Shown here: positions 36,182 to 45,167 of the stretch, piece after piece
Layout of the letters: each line of letters begins with the position of its first letter
Numbering within the stretch: the first letter of the stretch is position 1
NCBI GenBank assembly: GCA_002364735.1
Contig: DEZB01000028.1
Location: forward strand, 37,509-101,508
DNA length: 64,000 nucleotides
Reading direction: 5' to 3'
Source of the DNA: Bacteroidales bacterium UBA3143
Lineage (GTDB): Bacteria > Bacteroidota > Bacteroidia > Bacteroidales > Dysgonomonadaceae
Program-made: the position numbers and the translations under genes
Notes under the pieces: model-generated
Database searches by the model: none
Seen by the model: only the letters and a program-made list of their open reading frames with translations
Told to the model about the DNA's origin: nothing

Positions 36182-38677
36182 TTATTTTGAGTTCCTTTTT
36201 TCAGCAGCTAATTGTTTTATAGCTAATTCTATGTTCCCATCTAATTTTTCAGTAAGCTGAAGTAGTTCAAGCTTTTCACTCTCTTCAGTAGTATAAGTGT
36301 AATACTCTTCTAAGCTTACTTCTGTTGCGTATACAGCCGAATGAGAGCCTCCAAGACCAATCCATACCTCTTTGTATTTACGTTTGGGATGATTGGAAAG
36401 ATTGATAGAAAGTATTTGTGATTTTTCTTTTTCTGAAAGGCCTAATAGTTTTTGAATACTGTCAAACTTGTTCATGTACTTTCTTTGATCTAAAAGAATT
36501 TTGCAATCACTGTTATTGATGATAGACTCCTTGACAATGTCTGAGGAGATAATATCATCTACCTCTTGCGTTACTACAATTGCTTCACCAAAGTATTTAC
36601 GAACCGTTTTGAACAGGTATTTGATATACTCTGCCATTCCCTCTTTTGCAATTGCTTTCCAAGCTTCTTCAATCAAAATCAATTTTCTTATACCTGGTAG
36701 TCTGCGCATTTTGTTGATGAAGACTTCCATAATAATGATAGTTACAATGGGGAAAAGTATTTTATGATCTTTGATATTATCCAATTCAAAAACGATAAAT
36801 CTTTTTGATAACAGGTCTATCTGCTCTTTGGAATTTAAAAGATAGTCATATTCACCCCCTTTGTAATATGGTTCTAAGACGTTCAGGAAATTTGCCAAGT
36901 CAAAATCTTTTTCTCTTACCTGTTTTTCTTCCAGTATCTCTTTGTACTCACCTCCAACAAACTCATAAAATGTATTAAATGATGGTTCTATTCCTTCTTT
37001 AAGTTTCTTGATGTAAAGATTTACAGCATTGGAGAGTGCCACTTCTTCTGATCGTGATGGAGGTTCATTGTCTCTTTTCCAAAGTGTGGTAATGAGTGTT
37101 TTGATTGATTCTCTTTTTTCAATGTCGAATAGATTATCATCTGTATAGAATGGATTAAATGCTATTGGATTTTCTTCTGTATAGGTAAAATATACCCCAT
37201 CTTCCCCTTTTGTTTTGCGATTAATCATTTTACATAGTCCGTAATAACTGTTTCCTGTATCTACCAACAGTATATGACTTCCCTGTTCATAATATTGTCT
37301 TACCATATGGTTGGTGAAAAAGGATTTGCCTGAACCTGATGGTCCCAATATAAATTTATTGCGATTGACAATTATTCCTTTTTCCATCGGTATATCTGAA
37401 ATATCTAAGTGAAGTGGTTTACCTGTTAATCTGTCAACCATCTTAATGCCAAATGGAGAAAGCGAGGATTTATAATTAGTCTCCTGAATGAAGAGACACA
37501 ATGCTTGTTCAATAAATGTATAAAAAGACTCTTCCGATGGAAAGTCTGCTGCATTACCTGGTATCCCTGCCCAATAAAGGGTGGGGGTATCTACTGTGTT
37601 GTGGCGTGGCTTGCACTCCATTAATGCTAATTGACTACCTACATCATTTTTAATGTGCTTGAGCTCTGCTCTGTTATCCGACCATGCCATCACATTGCAA
37701 TGGCATCGGATTGAGGTGAGCCCTTGACTATGAGCTTCATTTAAATACTCTTCTATCCACTTTTTGTTTAGCTGATTGGCACGGCTGTACCTTGATAAGG
37801 AATGCATGTTCCGAGCTTGCTTTTCAAACTGTTTCAAGTTTTCTGTGTGGTTGTCTATAAAGAGGTATTGATTGTAGATATGGTTGCAGGAGAGCAATAC
37901 ACCCACTGGGGCAGCAAATGATAAGCAGCTGTCGCTTCTATCGGTGGAGAGTCTTTCGTAACGTGAATCTGTGGCTACCATTCCGGGTAGATCTTCTACA
38001 TCTGACAGGGTGTGCAGACACATTATCTGATCACCTATTTTCATCTCATCCGCTTTCAGATGAATATCTTCAAGAGTAGTTGTATTGGTTTGTGATAATG
38101 AAAAGTATTTTTCTACAATACCGGCTTTTTCTTTTGTTCCAGTAATGTCGTCTTCGATTAACCGTGTAAGGGTAATAAATCCTGAATCGTTTATGATTCG
38201 CTCAAATTGTTCTGCTGATTCCATAAAGCCAATGATATTCTCTTTGTCCTGAATGTCTTTGGGAATTATATAACCTCTGCAAAGAGTAGAGAAATTGCTT
38301 TGCGTACGACTCTTTTCTTTGGATGTTTTGGTTAAGAAAATATAGCAGGTATGATTAAGAAAGGGTCGTTCATTAAAATGTTGTTCAAAGCTTCGACTTA
38401 AAAAGCTTACATCTTCTTTTTGTATGTTGGGTTGATAGTTTTCTTTGATAAACCAATCTTGCTTGTGAACAATCGAATAGTTGGGAAGCACTTTTACTGC
38501 TTTATGCCAGGCTGAATGTATAGCTTCATACTCATCTGCAGAAATGGTGAATATTTCAGGGAGTTCTACTTTATAAACTACCGTAATGTCTGCATCTTTA
38601 CTAATAATGCAGTCATGTTCCACCGCAAGCAGTGGGAACTTGCTTTCCAGTGTTGCTGCTTTCATTTTATTTCTCAT
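36182..38677 (-). CDS. traG: TraG-family conjugative ATPase (VirB4-like)
   Basis: 831 residues, typical of the family. The N-terminal roughly 350 residues are the VirB4 CagE-type domain. Walker A GPSGSGKSFFTNH lies near residue 446, Walker B RKLILIEEAWKA near residue 672, with the following VVTQEVDDIISS and LLDQRKYMNKFDSIQKLLGLS motifs expected for TraG of Bacteroidota conjugative transposons. It powers assembly and/or substrate movement in the secretion machine at the inner membrane. Its start overlaps the traF end by 11 bases, indicating translational coupling. Confidence 0.93.
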   Translation of the reverse strand: MRNKMKAATLESKFPLLAVEHDCIISKDADITVVYKVELPEIFTISADEYEAIHSAWHKAVKVLPNYSIVHKQDWFIKENYQPNIQKEDVSFLSRSFEQHFNERPFLNHTCYIFLTKTSKEKSRTQSNFSTLCRGYIIPKDIQDKENIIGFMESAEQFERIINDSGFITLTRLIEDDITGTKEKAGIVEKYFSLSQTNTTTLEDIHLKADEMKIGDQIMCLHTLSDVEDLPGMVATDSRYERLSTDRSDSCLSFAAPVGVLLSCNHIYNQYLFIDNHTENLKQFEKQARNMHSLSRYSRANQLNKKWIEEYLNEAHSQGLTSIRCHCNVMAWSDNRAELKHIKNDVGSQLALMECKPRHNTVDTPTLYWAGIPGNAADFPSEESFYTFIEQALCLFIQETNYKSSLSPFGIKMVDRLTGKPLHLDISDIPMEKGIIVNRNKFILGPSGSGKSFFTNHMVRQYYEQGSHILLVDTGNSYYGLCKMINRKTKGEDGVYFTYTEENPIAFNPFYTDDNLFDIEKRESIKTLITTLWKRDNEPPSRSEEVALSNAVNLYIKKLKEGIEPSFNTFYEFVGGEYKEILEEKQVREKDFDLANFLNVLEPYYKGGEYDYLLNSKEQIDLLSKRFIVFELDNIKDHKILFPIVTIIIMEVFINKMRRLPGIRKLILIEEAWKAIAKEGMAEYIKYLFKTVRKYFGEAIVVTQEVDDIISSDIVKESIINNSDCKILLDQRKYMNKFDSIQKLLGLSEKEKSQILSINLSNHPKRKYKEVWIGLGGSHSAVYATEVSLEEYYTYTTEESEKLELLQLTEKLDGNIELAIKQLAAEKRNSK

Positions 38678-39005
38678 AATTGATCCTTTCTCTCTTATCA
38701 GTGAATAAGTGGGTTACTGCTTTTCGGTTGATGATATACTTGGGATGATTCAGGCGAGCAAATAGCTTCATTAATCCGTATGTGCCATATTTTTCATTCA
38801 TCCTGAATGTAATGTAGATAAGTAAAGAGGCAGATATTATAGCAAATCCAATACATATCCACTGGTCAATTCCCATTATGTACATGATTGCAAAAACTAC
38901 AAAGATGGCTAATAGTCCACCTGCAAAAATATAGAGGTACTGACTTTTGAGACCCTTAAACTCTACAGGGTGGTTTATGCCTTTGTTGATTGAATATTCT
39001 GCCAT
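38667..39005 (-). CDS. traF: Conjugative transposon protein TraF (DUF4133)
   Basis: 112 residues with two membrane helices (LYIFAGGLLAIFVVFAIMYIMG and ICIGFAIISASLLIYITF) and the conserved start YSINKGINHPVEFKGLKSQY. This is the VirB3-like protein that precedes the TraG ATPase. It overlaps traG by 11 bases. Confidence 0.9.
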   Translation of the reverse strand: MAEYSINKGINHPVEFKGLKSQYLYIFAGGLLAIFVVFAIMYIMGIDQWICIGFAIISASLLIYITFRMNEKYGTYGLMKLFARLNHPKYIINRKAVTHLFTDKRERINYEK

Positions 39006-39041
39006 TCTATTTTCTCTTTAATTGTTTAATAAGAGATACTC

Positions 39042-39338
39042 TTACAGGAAGAAGGAGCGTAAAATAGTAGCAGCAACAATCAAAAAGATACAGGCTCCAA
39101 ACCAACTTGCAGCAGTTTTGCCAGTATCGGGATCACCTGAACTGAATTTGTTGTATACTTTGATACCTCCAATCAATCCCACTACCGCTCCAATAGCATA
39201 AATTAATTGGGTGCCAGGGTCAAAATAAGAAGTTACCATATTGGTAGCATCAGTGATGCCACCAATACCATTGCCTTGAGCAAATGTGGAGAGTGCTGTG
39301 AAGAAAACAGCTGCTAATAGATGAATTTTCCTTTTCAT
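39042..39338 (-). CDS. traE: Conjugative transposon protein TraE (DUF4134)
   Basis: 98 residues: a signal-like N-terminus (ending LSTFAQ), the conserved GNGIGGITDATNMVTSYFDP and two helices (LIYAIGAVVGLIGGIKVYNKF, SWFGACIFLIVAATILRSFF). A VirB2-like pilin-type subunit. It is the first gene of the surviving tra operon; traA-D and the mobilisation genes that should precede it are gone. Confidence 0.92.
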   Translation of the reverse strand: MKRKIHLLAAVFFTALSTFAQGNGIGGITDATNMVTSYFDPGTQLIYAIGAVVGLIGGIKVYNKFSSGDPDTGKTAASWFGACIFLIVAATILRSFFL

Positions 39339-39349
39339 AATTAATCTGA

Positions 39350-39375
39350 TTTATATTTGTTTCGGCAAATATAAA
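39350..39375 (-). promoter_or_regulatory. Candidate promoter / dyad in front of traE
   Basis: TTTATATTTG and CAAATATAAA form a perfect 10-bp dyad around TTTCGG. Read on the minus strand it contains TATATTTGC, an exact match to the Bacteroidota -7 consensus TAnnTTTGY, about 25-35 bp before the traE start. No clear -33 TTG is seen at the expected distance, so the promoter call is tentative. Confidence 0.4.
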
Positions 39376-39400
39376 TAGATTATGAATAGGGTTTTAAATG

Positions 39401-39436
39401 TGGCTTAAGATGGCTGGGGGTGGCTTTTGTTGGCGC
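39401..39436. repeat. Four TGGC blocks at exact 10-bp spacing upstream of traE
   Basis: TGGCTTAAGA, TGGCTGGGGG, TGGCTTTTGT and TGGCGCATAT follow each other, so TGGC occurs at 39401, 39411, 39421 and 39431. One-helical-turn spacing places all four on the same face of the DNA, as expected for a cooperatively binding protein. It lies 25 bp upstream of the traE promoter-like dyad. Confidence 0.6.
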
Positions 39437-39439
39437 ATA

Positions 39440-39949
39440 TGAGGGGGGACTTCAAAGAATTTTCTGATTCCTTTTAAACTTCTATGCTTTTTATCTTGAT
39501 CGTGAGTGTGTATAAGCTAAAATTCATTTCCTGACCAAAGATACTCCCTCTAGTCGGTTAAGAGATTTTTTATTTGAAATAAATCCCAATGTGCATTGCA
39601 AAGCCGGTCAAAATCCATTTTCAAATATCCTAGATTTAGTTTCAACATGTCATCTTGATTTTTCAACCATGGAGAAGTCTCCATTTTTGTGGAAGGTTCT
39701 CATATCGTTTATGTATGGCTTCCTTGAATAATCTTCTACCTTTTTTGGCCAATCCTGATTTATAATACTAATCACAAAATTACGATCAACTCGTGATCCT
39801 TCCATCCATGTTTCAAATATTCTTTATTTTTGGAGCTATAGGAATTCAACAAATTATAAAAGAAAGTGTTAATTTATTATGAGTGTAGGGCAGTTCAGAA
39901 ATTTAATGTTATTTTTGTATTTATCAGTTAATTATTTAAACCCATTACA
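39440..39949. other. Gap between the truncated tra operon and the Big_2 lipoprotein gene
   Basis: Contains the first copy of a repeat of about 90 bp (39446-39535) whose partner is at 41575-41668. A minus-strand stretch at about 39650-39825 is open for nearly 60 codons without a start (includes TWMEGSRVDRNFVISIINQD, then WPKKVEDYSRK) and may be a gene fragment; I cannot name it. The conjugative element appears to be cut off within this gap. Confidence 0.4.
39446..39535 (+). repeat. ~90 bp direct repeat, left copy
   Basis: CAAAGAATTTTCTGATT, CCTTTTAAACTTCTATGCTTT and GTGTGTATAAGCTAAA match 41583-41660 in order, at roughly 80 % by eye. The two copies flank the Big_2 lipoprotein gene and lie about 2.1 kb apart. 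Confidence 0.65.
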
Positions 39950-41395
39950 ATGAAAAAGCTTTTTTTTCTGTTCTTAATAGTTTCTTTATTTGCAACTTGT
40001 TCAAAGGACGAAACGAGTGTTCCAGAAGTTGTTCAAAGTATTTCTCTTAGTGAAACCACGTTGTCATTAAGAATCGACGAGACACATCAATTCAAAATCC
40101 AACACACTCCATCACATTTACCATCGCCAAAATATATTTGGCAAACAGATAAGAACGATATCCTTTCTGTTAATGATATGGGCGAAATTAAGGCACTCAG
40201 TATTGGAGAAGCCGTAGTAACCGTAACTACAGTTGATAAAACACTAAGCTCTAAATGTAATGTGACTATAGCTCCTGTTTTAACTGAGAAAATATCTTTT
40301 AATGAAAGTGAGATTGAGATGCAATTGGGTGAAAGTCTAAAATTAGAATTCACTATTCTGCCTGATAATACAACAGATAAAAGTGTTGTTTGGAAATCAG
40401 AAGACGAAAGCATTGCAAGTATTGATCAACAAGGTAATATTAAAGCGATATCGGTTGGAGAAACTACTGTGAAAGTATCAACGAGTAATGCACTTGAGTC
40501 TATTTGCAAGGTTATAGTGAAACCAATCAAAGCAACTGGAATTAAGCTAAATAAAAGCTCAATTACATTAGAAATTACCGACATTGAGAAACTAGTTGTT
40601 GAGTTTATCCCTTCAAACACAACCAATAAAAATTTAAAATGGAACAGTTCTGATACGTCTATTGCAACCGTAAATGAAGATGGTGAGGTTATTGCAGTTG
40701 ATGAAGGTACATGTGAGATTACAGCAATATCAGAAGATGGAAATTTCAAAGCAATATGCGTGGTTAGTGTTATTGTAAAAGGTTTAGTATTGACGGATAA
40801 ATCAATAGTGATGTTGCCTGGCAATGAAAATCTAATTTGGGTAAACCATCTAACATTAAACAAAGCATACACTAATGCCACTTGGTCAAGTTCCAATCCT
40901 AATGTGGCAGAAGTAACAGGAGATGGCATTGGCACAAATAGCGCATTAATTAAGTCCAATAATTATGGGTCTGCAATTATTACTGCTATATCATCAGATG
41001 GTTTAAAAAGCGTGAATTGTACCGTTGATGTGAAAGATATACAGGATGCTGTAACATTGGTTTCTAATCCACAAAAAGGAATTTCTTCATCTGGGTACTT
41101 TATATATACTATTGGATGTAAGTTCACTAACCCAGTTAAAAACAACATATTTATAAACTCAGTCTTTTTATTGAGATCTGATGATGTAATTTTAGAAATG
41201 ACAGCTCCCGAAAATAGAGATCTTTCTAACGAATCTTTCAAAATACTATTCAATCCTATTACAATTTATGGTACTTATCAAGAAATTGTAGAAACTCTTT
41301 CGCAATATAAAGTTGTTGTTCAATATACTTTACATGATAAGTACTATAATAAGATTGTTAATATAAATCCAAATAAATTTGGAGGATATTATTGA
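39950..41395 (+). CDS. Lipoprotein with Big_2 (bacterial Ig-like group 2) repeats
   Basis: 481 residues with a lipoprotein signal (LFATC near residue 17). Four Big_2-like repeats follow, beginning near residues 28, 113, 196 and 275. Each has an ISL/ISF...S...TL start, a WxSxDxSIASV-type core (for example WKSEDESIASIDQQGNIKAI, then WNSSDTSIATVNEDGEVIAV) and a final KC/SVN strand. The last roughly 110 residues are a separate, unrecognised domain. Such proteins are exposed on the surface or periplasmic side and act in adhesion or carbohydrate contact. It has no operon partner and is flanked by a 90-bp direct repeat, suggesting it arrived as a separate insertion. Confidence 0.82.
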   Translation: MKKLFFLFLIVSLFATCSKDETSVPEVVQSISLSETTLSLRIDETHQFKIQHTPSHLPSPKYIWQTDKNDILSVNDMGEIKALSIGEAVVTVTTVDKTLSSKCNVTIAPVLTEKISFNESEIEMQLGESLKLEFTILPDNTTDKSVVWKSEDESIASIDQQGNIKAISVGETTVKVSTSNALESICKVIVKPIKATGIKLNKSSITLEITDIEKLVVEFIPSNTTNKNLKWNSSDTSIATVNEDGEVIAVDEGTCEITAISEDGNFKAICVVSVIVKGLVLTDKSIVMLPGNENLIWVNHLTLNKAYTNATWSSSNPNVAEVTGDGIGTNSALIKSNNYGSAIITAISSDGLKSVNCTVDVKDIQDAVTLVSNPQKGISSSGYFIYTIGCKFTNPVKNNIFINSVFLLRSDDVILEMTAPENRDLSNESFKILFNPITIYGTYQEIVETLSQYKVVVQYTLHDKYYNKIVNINPNKFGGYY

Positions 41396-41574
41396 AAATA
41401 TAATAGAGTAATTAGACAATTTATTAACAGATGAATCCTCTTTTACAAACAAGCAAATGCAATAATTATAAAATTTGATTAGGACCGAATGGAGAGTTTT
41501 AATAATCCTCAGTCACATGGATTCGTTGCTCGTGTTACAACCAAGCCTTGTTTTACAACTCGCACTTTTAAATA

Positions 41575-41668
41575 GGGGCTGGCTCCAAAGAATACTTCTG
41601 GTTACTTTTAAACTTCTATGCTTTAATCTGGATAGTGTGTGTATAGGCTAAACTTTTCACTTCATAAG
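41575..41668 (+). repeat. ~90 bp direct repeat, right copy
   Basis: Second copy of 39446-39535, recognised by CCAAAGAATACTTCTGGTTA, CTTTTAAACTTCTATGCTTT and GTGTGTATAGGCTAAAC. The bases between the lipoprotein stop and this copy, and from it to 41807, contain no gene I can recognise. Confidence 0.65.
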
Positions 41669-41807
41669 TTGCACCTAATTGCTGAAACTGTTTCTCTTTT
41701 TTTGGTATGTGCAATTGATTTATTTAGTCTGCTGAAAATGTTTTCTAATCTTAAGCAAAGCCTGTATATCTAGGCTTCTTTGATTTCTATACAGACAAGA
41801 CATCTAA

Positions 41808-43090
41808 TCATGTAAATTTTATGGGCAGTTTCGCTGCTGCTTTATTTTTAAAGTAATCAGGGTTCCAACCCAGATATGATTGGTGCGTACTGCTCAGATG
41901 ATCCGTGTTGGTATTATAGCTGCCTGTAGCGTAATTCCTTTGATGTATGGCTATGCGCTGATGATTGTAATATACCTCTATATGCTTTTGGGTATAATGT
42001 ATTTGAGTTTGTTTGCCTATATAACGATATGGTACACTATAGTAACTCTTATCGGGTGAAAAATAGACATACCCCATTTTCTGAACCTTTGCCCTACGGT
42101 AGTCTTTTATCTGATACCCTGAGCGGGTAATGACTTTAGATACTCACGTTCTATTGTTTGAAAAAGCTCTAGTCTACTGGCTTCTTTACGTTTAAAGAGC
42201 AGTTTGTTGTATTCTGAAAGCAACCGCCTGATCTCCCTGTTGAGCTCTTCTATGGAGAAGAATGTAATCTCTCGTAGTGGGTAATATATTCTTTGATAGG
42301 TAAGGTGTACCGCATTTTCCACCAAAGCCTTATCCTGTGGAGCATATACTCTTGTAGGATTTATAACACAACCATAATGATTGGCAAAATCCTTAAAGCT
42401 ACGATTAATAATAGGTTCATATTTACTAGCTCTTGTAACGGCAGACTTTAGGTTGTCTGATACGATTGCCTTAGGAACACCGCCATAAAAGTGTAATGCA
42501 TTGATGCAGCAACTTATAAAGTCATTACGGTTCTGACTGTTACAGGCTTCCACATATGTATATTGACTACAGGGTCATATTGACACGAAGACTTCAACTG
42601 GCTTTATCTCGCCAGTATCTTTATCTACTATCTCCAGTTTCTTGCCGGCAAAATCAACAAACATCTCATGTCCTGCAAGGTGCTCAAGCTTCAAAGAACC
42701 TTTAATACGAGCATATTTACGATGATAATGCTCCATAAACTGCGTATAACTGTAGGGATTGCTAGCATTGCTAACATACTCATTGTAGTGATACTGAAAC
42801 GTAAAACCGGGATGATTGCGAGCTGCATTAATGCGTTCAAAGTAGCGCATCAAATCATCATGACGATTAGTGTCAATAGTGGTTTTACTAGTGAAAAGTT
42901 CGTTTAAACGAATTTCATCAAAGTTTAGCAACTCACCAATGCTGAAACCACTTGAGTTAAACTGCTACGCATAGTTATTAACAGTATTACGAGATATACC
43001 AAGCGTAACACCAATCTTGCGGTTACTAAAACCGTCTTTAATCAAAACTAAAATTTGTTTTATATCCATAGGATCAAGTTTGTTTGCCAT
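41808..43090 (-). pseudogene. istA: IS21-family transposase (istA), inactivated
   Basis: Reads as one IstA protein in three pieces. The first begins at the start MANKLDPMDIKQILVLIKDG with an HTH (SNRKIGVTLGISRNTVNN) and is broken by a TAG at codon 42. It continues through NHPGFTFQYHYNEYV and HEMFVDFAGKKLEIVD (the catalytic Asp region). A frameshift near 42560 leads to YVEACNSQNRNDF, AIVSDNLKSAVTRA and NPTRVYAPQDKALVENAV. Another frameshift near 42095 leads to the C-terminal KMGYVYFSPDKSYYSVPYRY. No istB follows and the C-terminus is short, so the element is dead and truncated at its far end. Confidence 0.88.
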
Positions 43091-43129
43091 ATCAAATCCC
43101 TTTTTTAGAGACAAGATAACTTGATCTTT

Positions 43130-43221
43130 TCAAAGTGACACAAATCGAACCGTAAAAAGTGGCACGGTTTGAACCGGAAAAGGTGGCACCCATAGACCGA
43201 AATCACTGGCACAAATCAAAC
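43130..43221. repeat. Multiple terminal repeats of the IS21-like element
   Basis: AAAGTGACACAAATCGAACC, TAAAAAGTGGCACGGTTTGAAC, AAAAGGTGGCACCCATAGACC and AATCACTGGCACAAATC repeat the GTGRCAC core typical of IS21-family ends. This marks the istA-proximal end of the element; the sequence beyond is a different transposase gene. Confidence 0.72.
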
Positions 43222-43482
43222 CGTTATATCCAACGAAGAATAGAGGCGCATGTTTGTATTTGTTTTGTAGCATATAAAATCTATAAAGAGCTTGAAAGGA
43301 GACTGAAGATAAATGGCATTGATTTGAGTGTGGATAGAGTTTTAGATATTGCAAAAACAATCACTACGCTGAAAATTAAATTACCCAAAAGTAGAGAGAC
43401 CATTAGCAAAACAATGTTGATAACCTCTAAGTACAAATTAATAGCTCCACTCTTCGAGGAGAAATTTTGGAAAGATATTTAG
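43222..43482 (+). pseudogene. C-terminal fragment of an IS1634-like DDE transposase
   Basis: The open frame encodes YIQRRIEAHVCICFVAYKIYKELERRL, then DRVLDIAKTITTLKIKLPKS and APLFEEKFWKDI, which matches the C-terminal end of IS1634-type (IS4-related) transposases. The homology starts exactly where the IS21 terminal repeats stop, so the IS21 element was inserted into this older gene; the upstream part is not seen in the window. Residues in front of RYIQRR come from the IS21 end and are not part of the original protein. Confidence 0.7.
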
Positions 43483-44093
43483 GGTGTCCCAGTGTCGAAG
43501 TCAGGAGTTTGCAATTCAAAGTAGAACTGTTCAATATCATTTATTTCTCAATTTGAAGAATTTGTATAGAGATTGTTAATGCGTCTCCTAGCACTACAGT
43601 TTGTGCCTAAAGAGAAGCTGTTAATTCTCTAAATAAAAAACTTCAATGAGAAATAAACAGCTCGATAGCTTTTGAAAAAGCTTAACAGCATTGATGTTTA
43701 TAAATAGAGTATTTTTAACAAAAGCACTATGCAGTTAGTAAAATAACCTCCTTTTGCCAACTGTTAAAGTTAACATTTACCGTCTTCATTTTTTAACATT
43801 ATTGTAATAAGATACAACATTTTAAACAATTTCATTTCCCTGAAGAATAGAACGGTTTGCCTTAAATCGAATATTTTGAAAATAAAATACTCATTCTTAG
43901 AACTGTTACTATCCAAAAAAGATTAAACATATCTTTTCATCAGAAAACTGCATCATATAACTTTTTTCTAAATTCAAGCAAATACCTTGACAAGTAAATA
44001 GCCATCTCAATTTTAGCGGAATGTATTTCAACTGTGACTCATTGCTGGGTTTTTAGACCGCTTAGGTTTTATTTTTTGGCCCTAAGTTTTCCT
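43483..44093. other. 610 bp gap between IS remnants and the defence island
   Basis: No gene or RNA is recognised. It is AT-rich, with several A/T-only runs. GGGTGTCCCAGTGTCG just after the transposase stop could be the end of the IS1634-like element. The stretch marks the change from mobile-element remnants to the defence genes, all on the minus strand. Confidence 0.4.
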
Positions 44094-45167
44094 TTACTTC
44101 TTCTCTTTATTATTAGAGTCTGTCAACGGTATCGTCATTTGTGTTTTTTTAGCAAATAACTCAAAAAAATTTTTTCTTGCAATTCCAAAGAAGTCAAGTA
44201 ATAGAGAAATAAATCCTTTTAATGGAGTATCAATATTTTCTGGATTTATGAATTCTCTATTAAATCCAATACGTTCAAAATCCCGTGCCCAATTAAACAA
44301 ATTCTTAGTGTTTTCATTTTTGCTAAAAAAATCCCTAAGTATGTCAGTTGGAATACTATCCAAGGATTTTAAAAATGAATTTGCTGATTTATTACCTGAA
44401 ATTTGGACTGCCATTGAAATTATTTTATCAACTCCATCTTTACCCAAGTTTCCAAACTTAAAACCATCCGATAATTTTCTTTCCCGGTCAGAATTATCAA
44501 GAAAGGCAATATCCTTAATTATAAAATCAATAGTTATCAAAAGGTGTGAGACAATCAGATATGTCATTCTAGTTGCGTCTTCTCTTTTTTGTGAGTCAGT
44601 AACAATTTTTTCAATGAAGTAACCTAGAAAAGCTAGCTCTGAATTGAACCCTGCGAAGTCTTGTTCGGTTAAAATTTTAGATTTAGATTCTTCATAAATA
44701 TGTCTCCAATCCTTATTTCCGAACATTTTATAACTCTTATGTTTAGCAAATCTGGAAGTTAATTCTTCTTCTGTAAGTCTGTTAGGATATGAATTAGAAC
44801 GCATTTTGGCAAGAAATGCTCCATCTAAAATTATGGTTTTATGTCTTTGTCCAAATTTATGTATCACGGGTCGTTGGTCTGTTGTTGCAACTATACAGCT
44901 ATCAAAGCCTAATAACTCTCTTAATCCATTAGCCCACAGAATACGCTCAAATGCTTGAGGTGATTTTTTATTTTTAATATCTATGTTTATTCTTTGTCTA
45001 GTTATACTGGACGACCTTCCATATAAGAATAGGTCTACGTCAGTTATGTCGTTACTTTCATATCTATATTTTACTCCACGAACAACATAGTAACCCGAAT
45101 CGAGAAAGTAATTTCGAATCAATTCTTCCATAAGTTCGCCTTTTGTAATATTTTGTTCTTTTTCCAT
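44094..45167 (-). CDS. Putative PD-(D/E)XK nuclease of an unrecognised two-gene unit
   Basis: 357 residues. The N-terminal 130 residues look like a restriction-endonuclease fold: a helix with GELMEELIRNYFLDSGYYVV, then DITDVDLFLYG, then RINIDIKNKKSPQAFERILWA, giving a Glu...Asp...Asp-x-Lys arrangement, and CIVATTDQRPV as the next strand. The rest is helical, with a hydrophobic segment FISLLLDFFGIARKNFFELF near the C-terminus. I do not recognise the family. Its start codon overlaps the stop of the upstream gene (TAATG), so the two are translationally coupled and probably work together. The position at the end of a run of defence genes favours an anti-phage role, which is inference. Confidence 0.6.
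   Translation of the reverse strand: MEKEQNITKGELMEELIRNYFLDSGYYVVRGVKYRYESNDITDVDLFLYGRSSSITRQRINIDIKNKKSPQAFERILWANGLRELLGFDSCIVATTDQRPVIHKFGQRHKTIILDGAFLAKMRSNSYPNRLTEEELTSRFAKHKSYKMFGNKDWRHIYEESKSKILTEQDFAGFNSELAFLGYFIEKIVTDSQKREDATRMTYLIVSHLLITIDFIIKDIAFLDNSDRERKLSDGFKFGNLGKDGVDKIISMAVQISGNKSANSFLKSLDSIPTDILRDFFSKNENTKNLFNWARDFERIGFNREFINPENIDTPLKGFISLLLDFFGIARKNFFELFAKKTQMTIPLTDSNNKEKK

Noticed and set aside
43159..43221. N-terminal part of the frame containing the IS1634-like fragment as real protein
   Set aside because: It translates the IS21 terminal repeats and is an artefact of the insertion junction.
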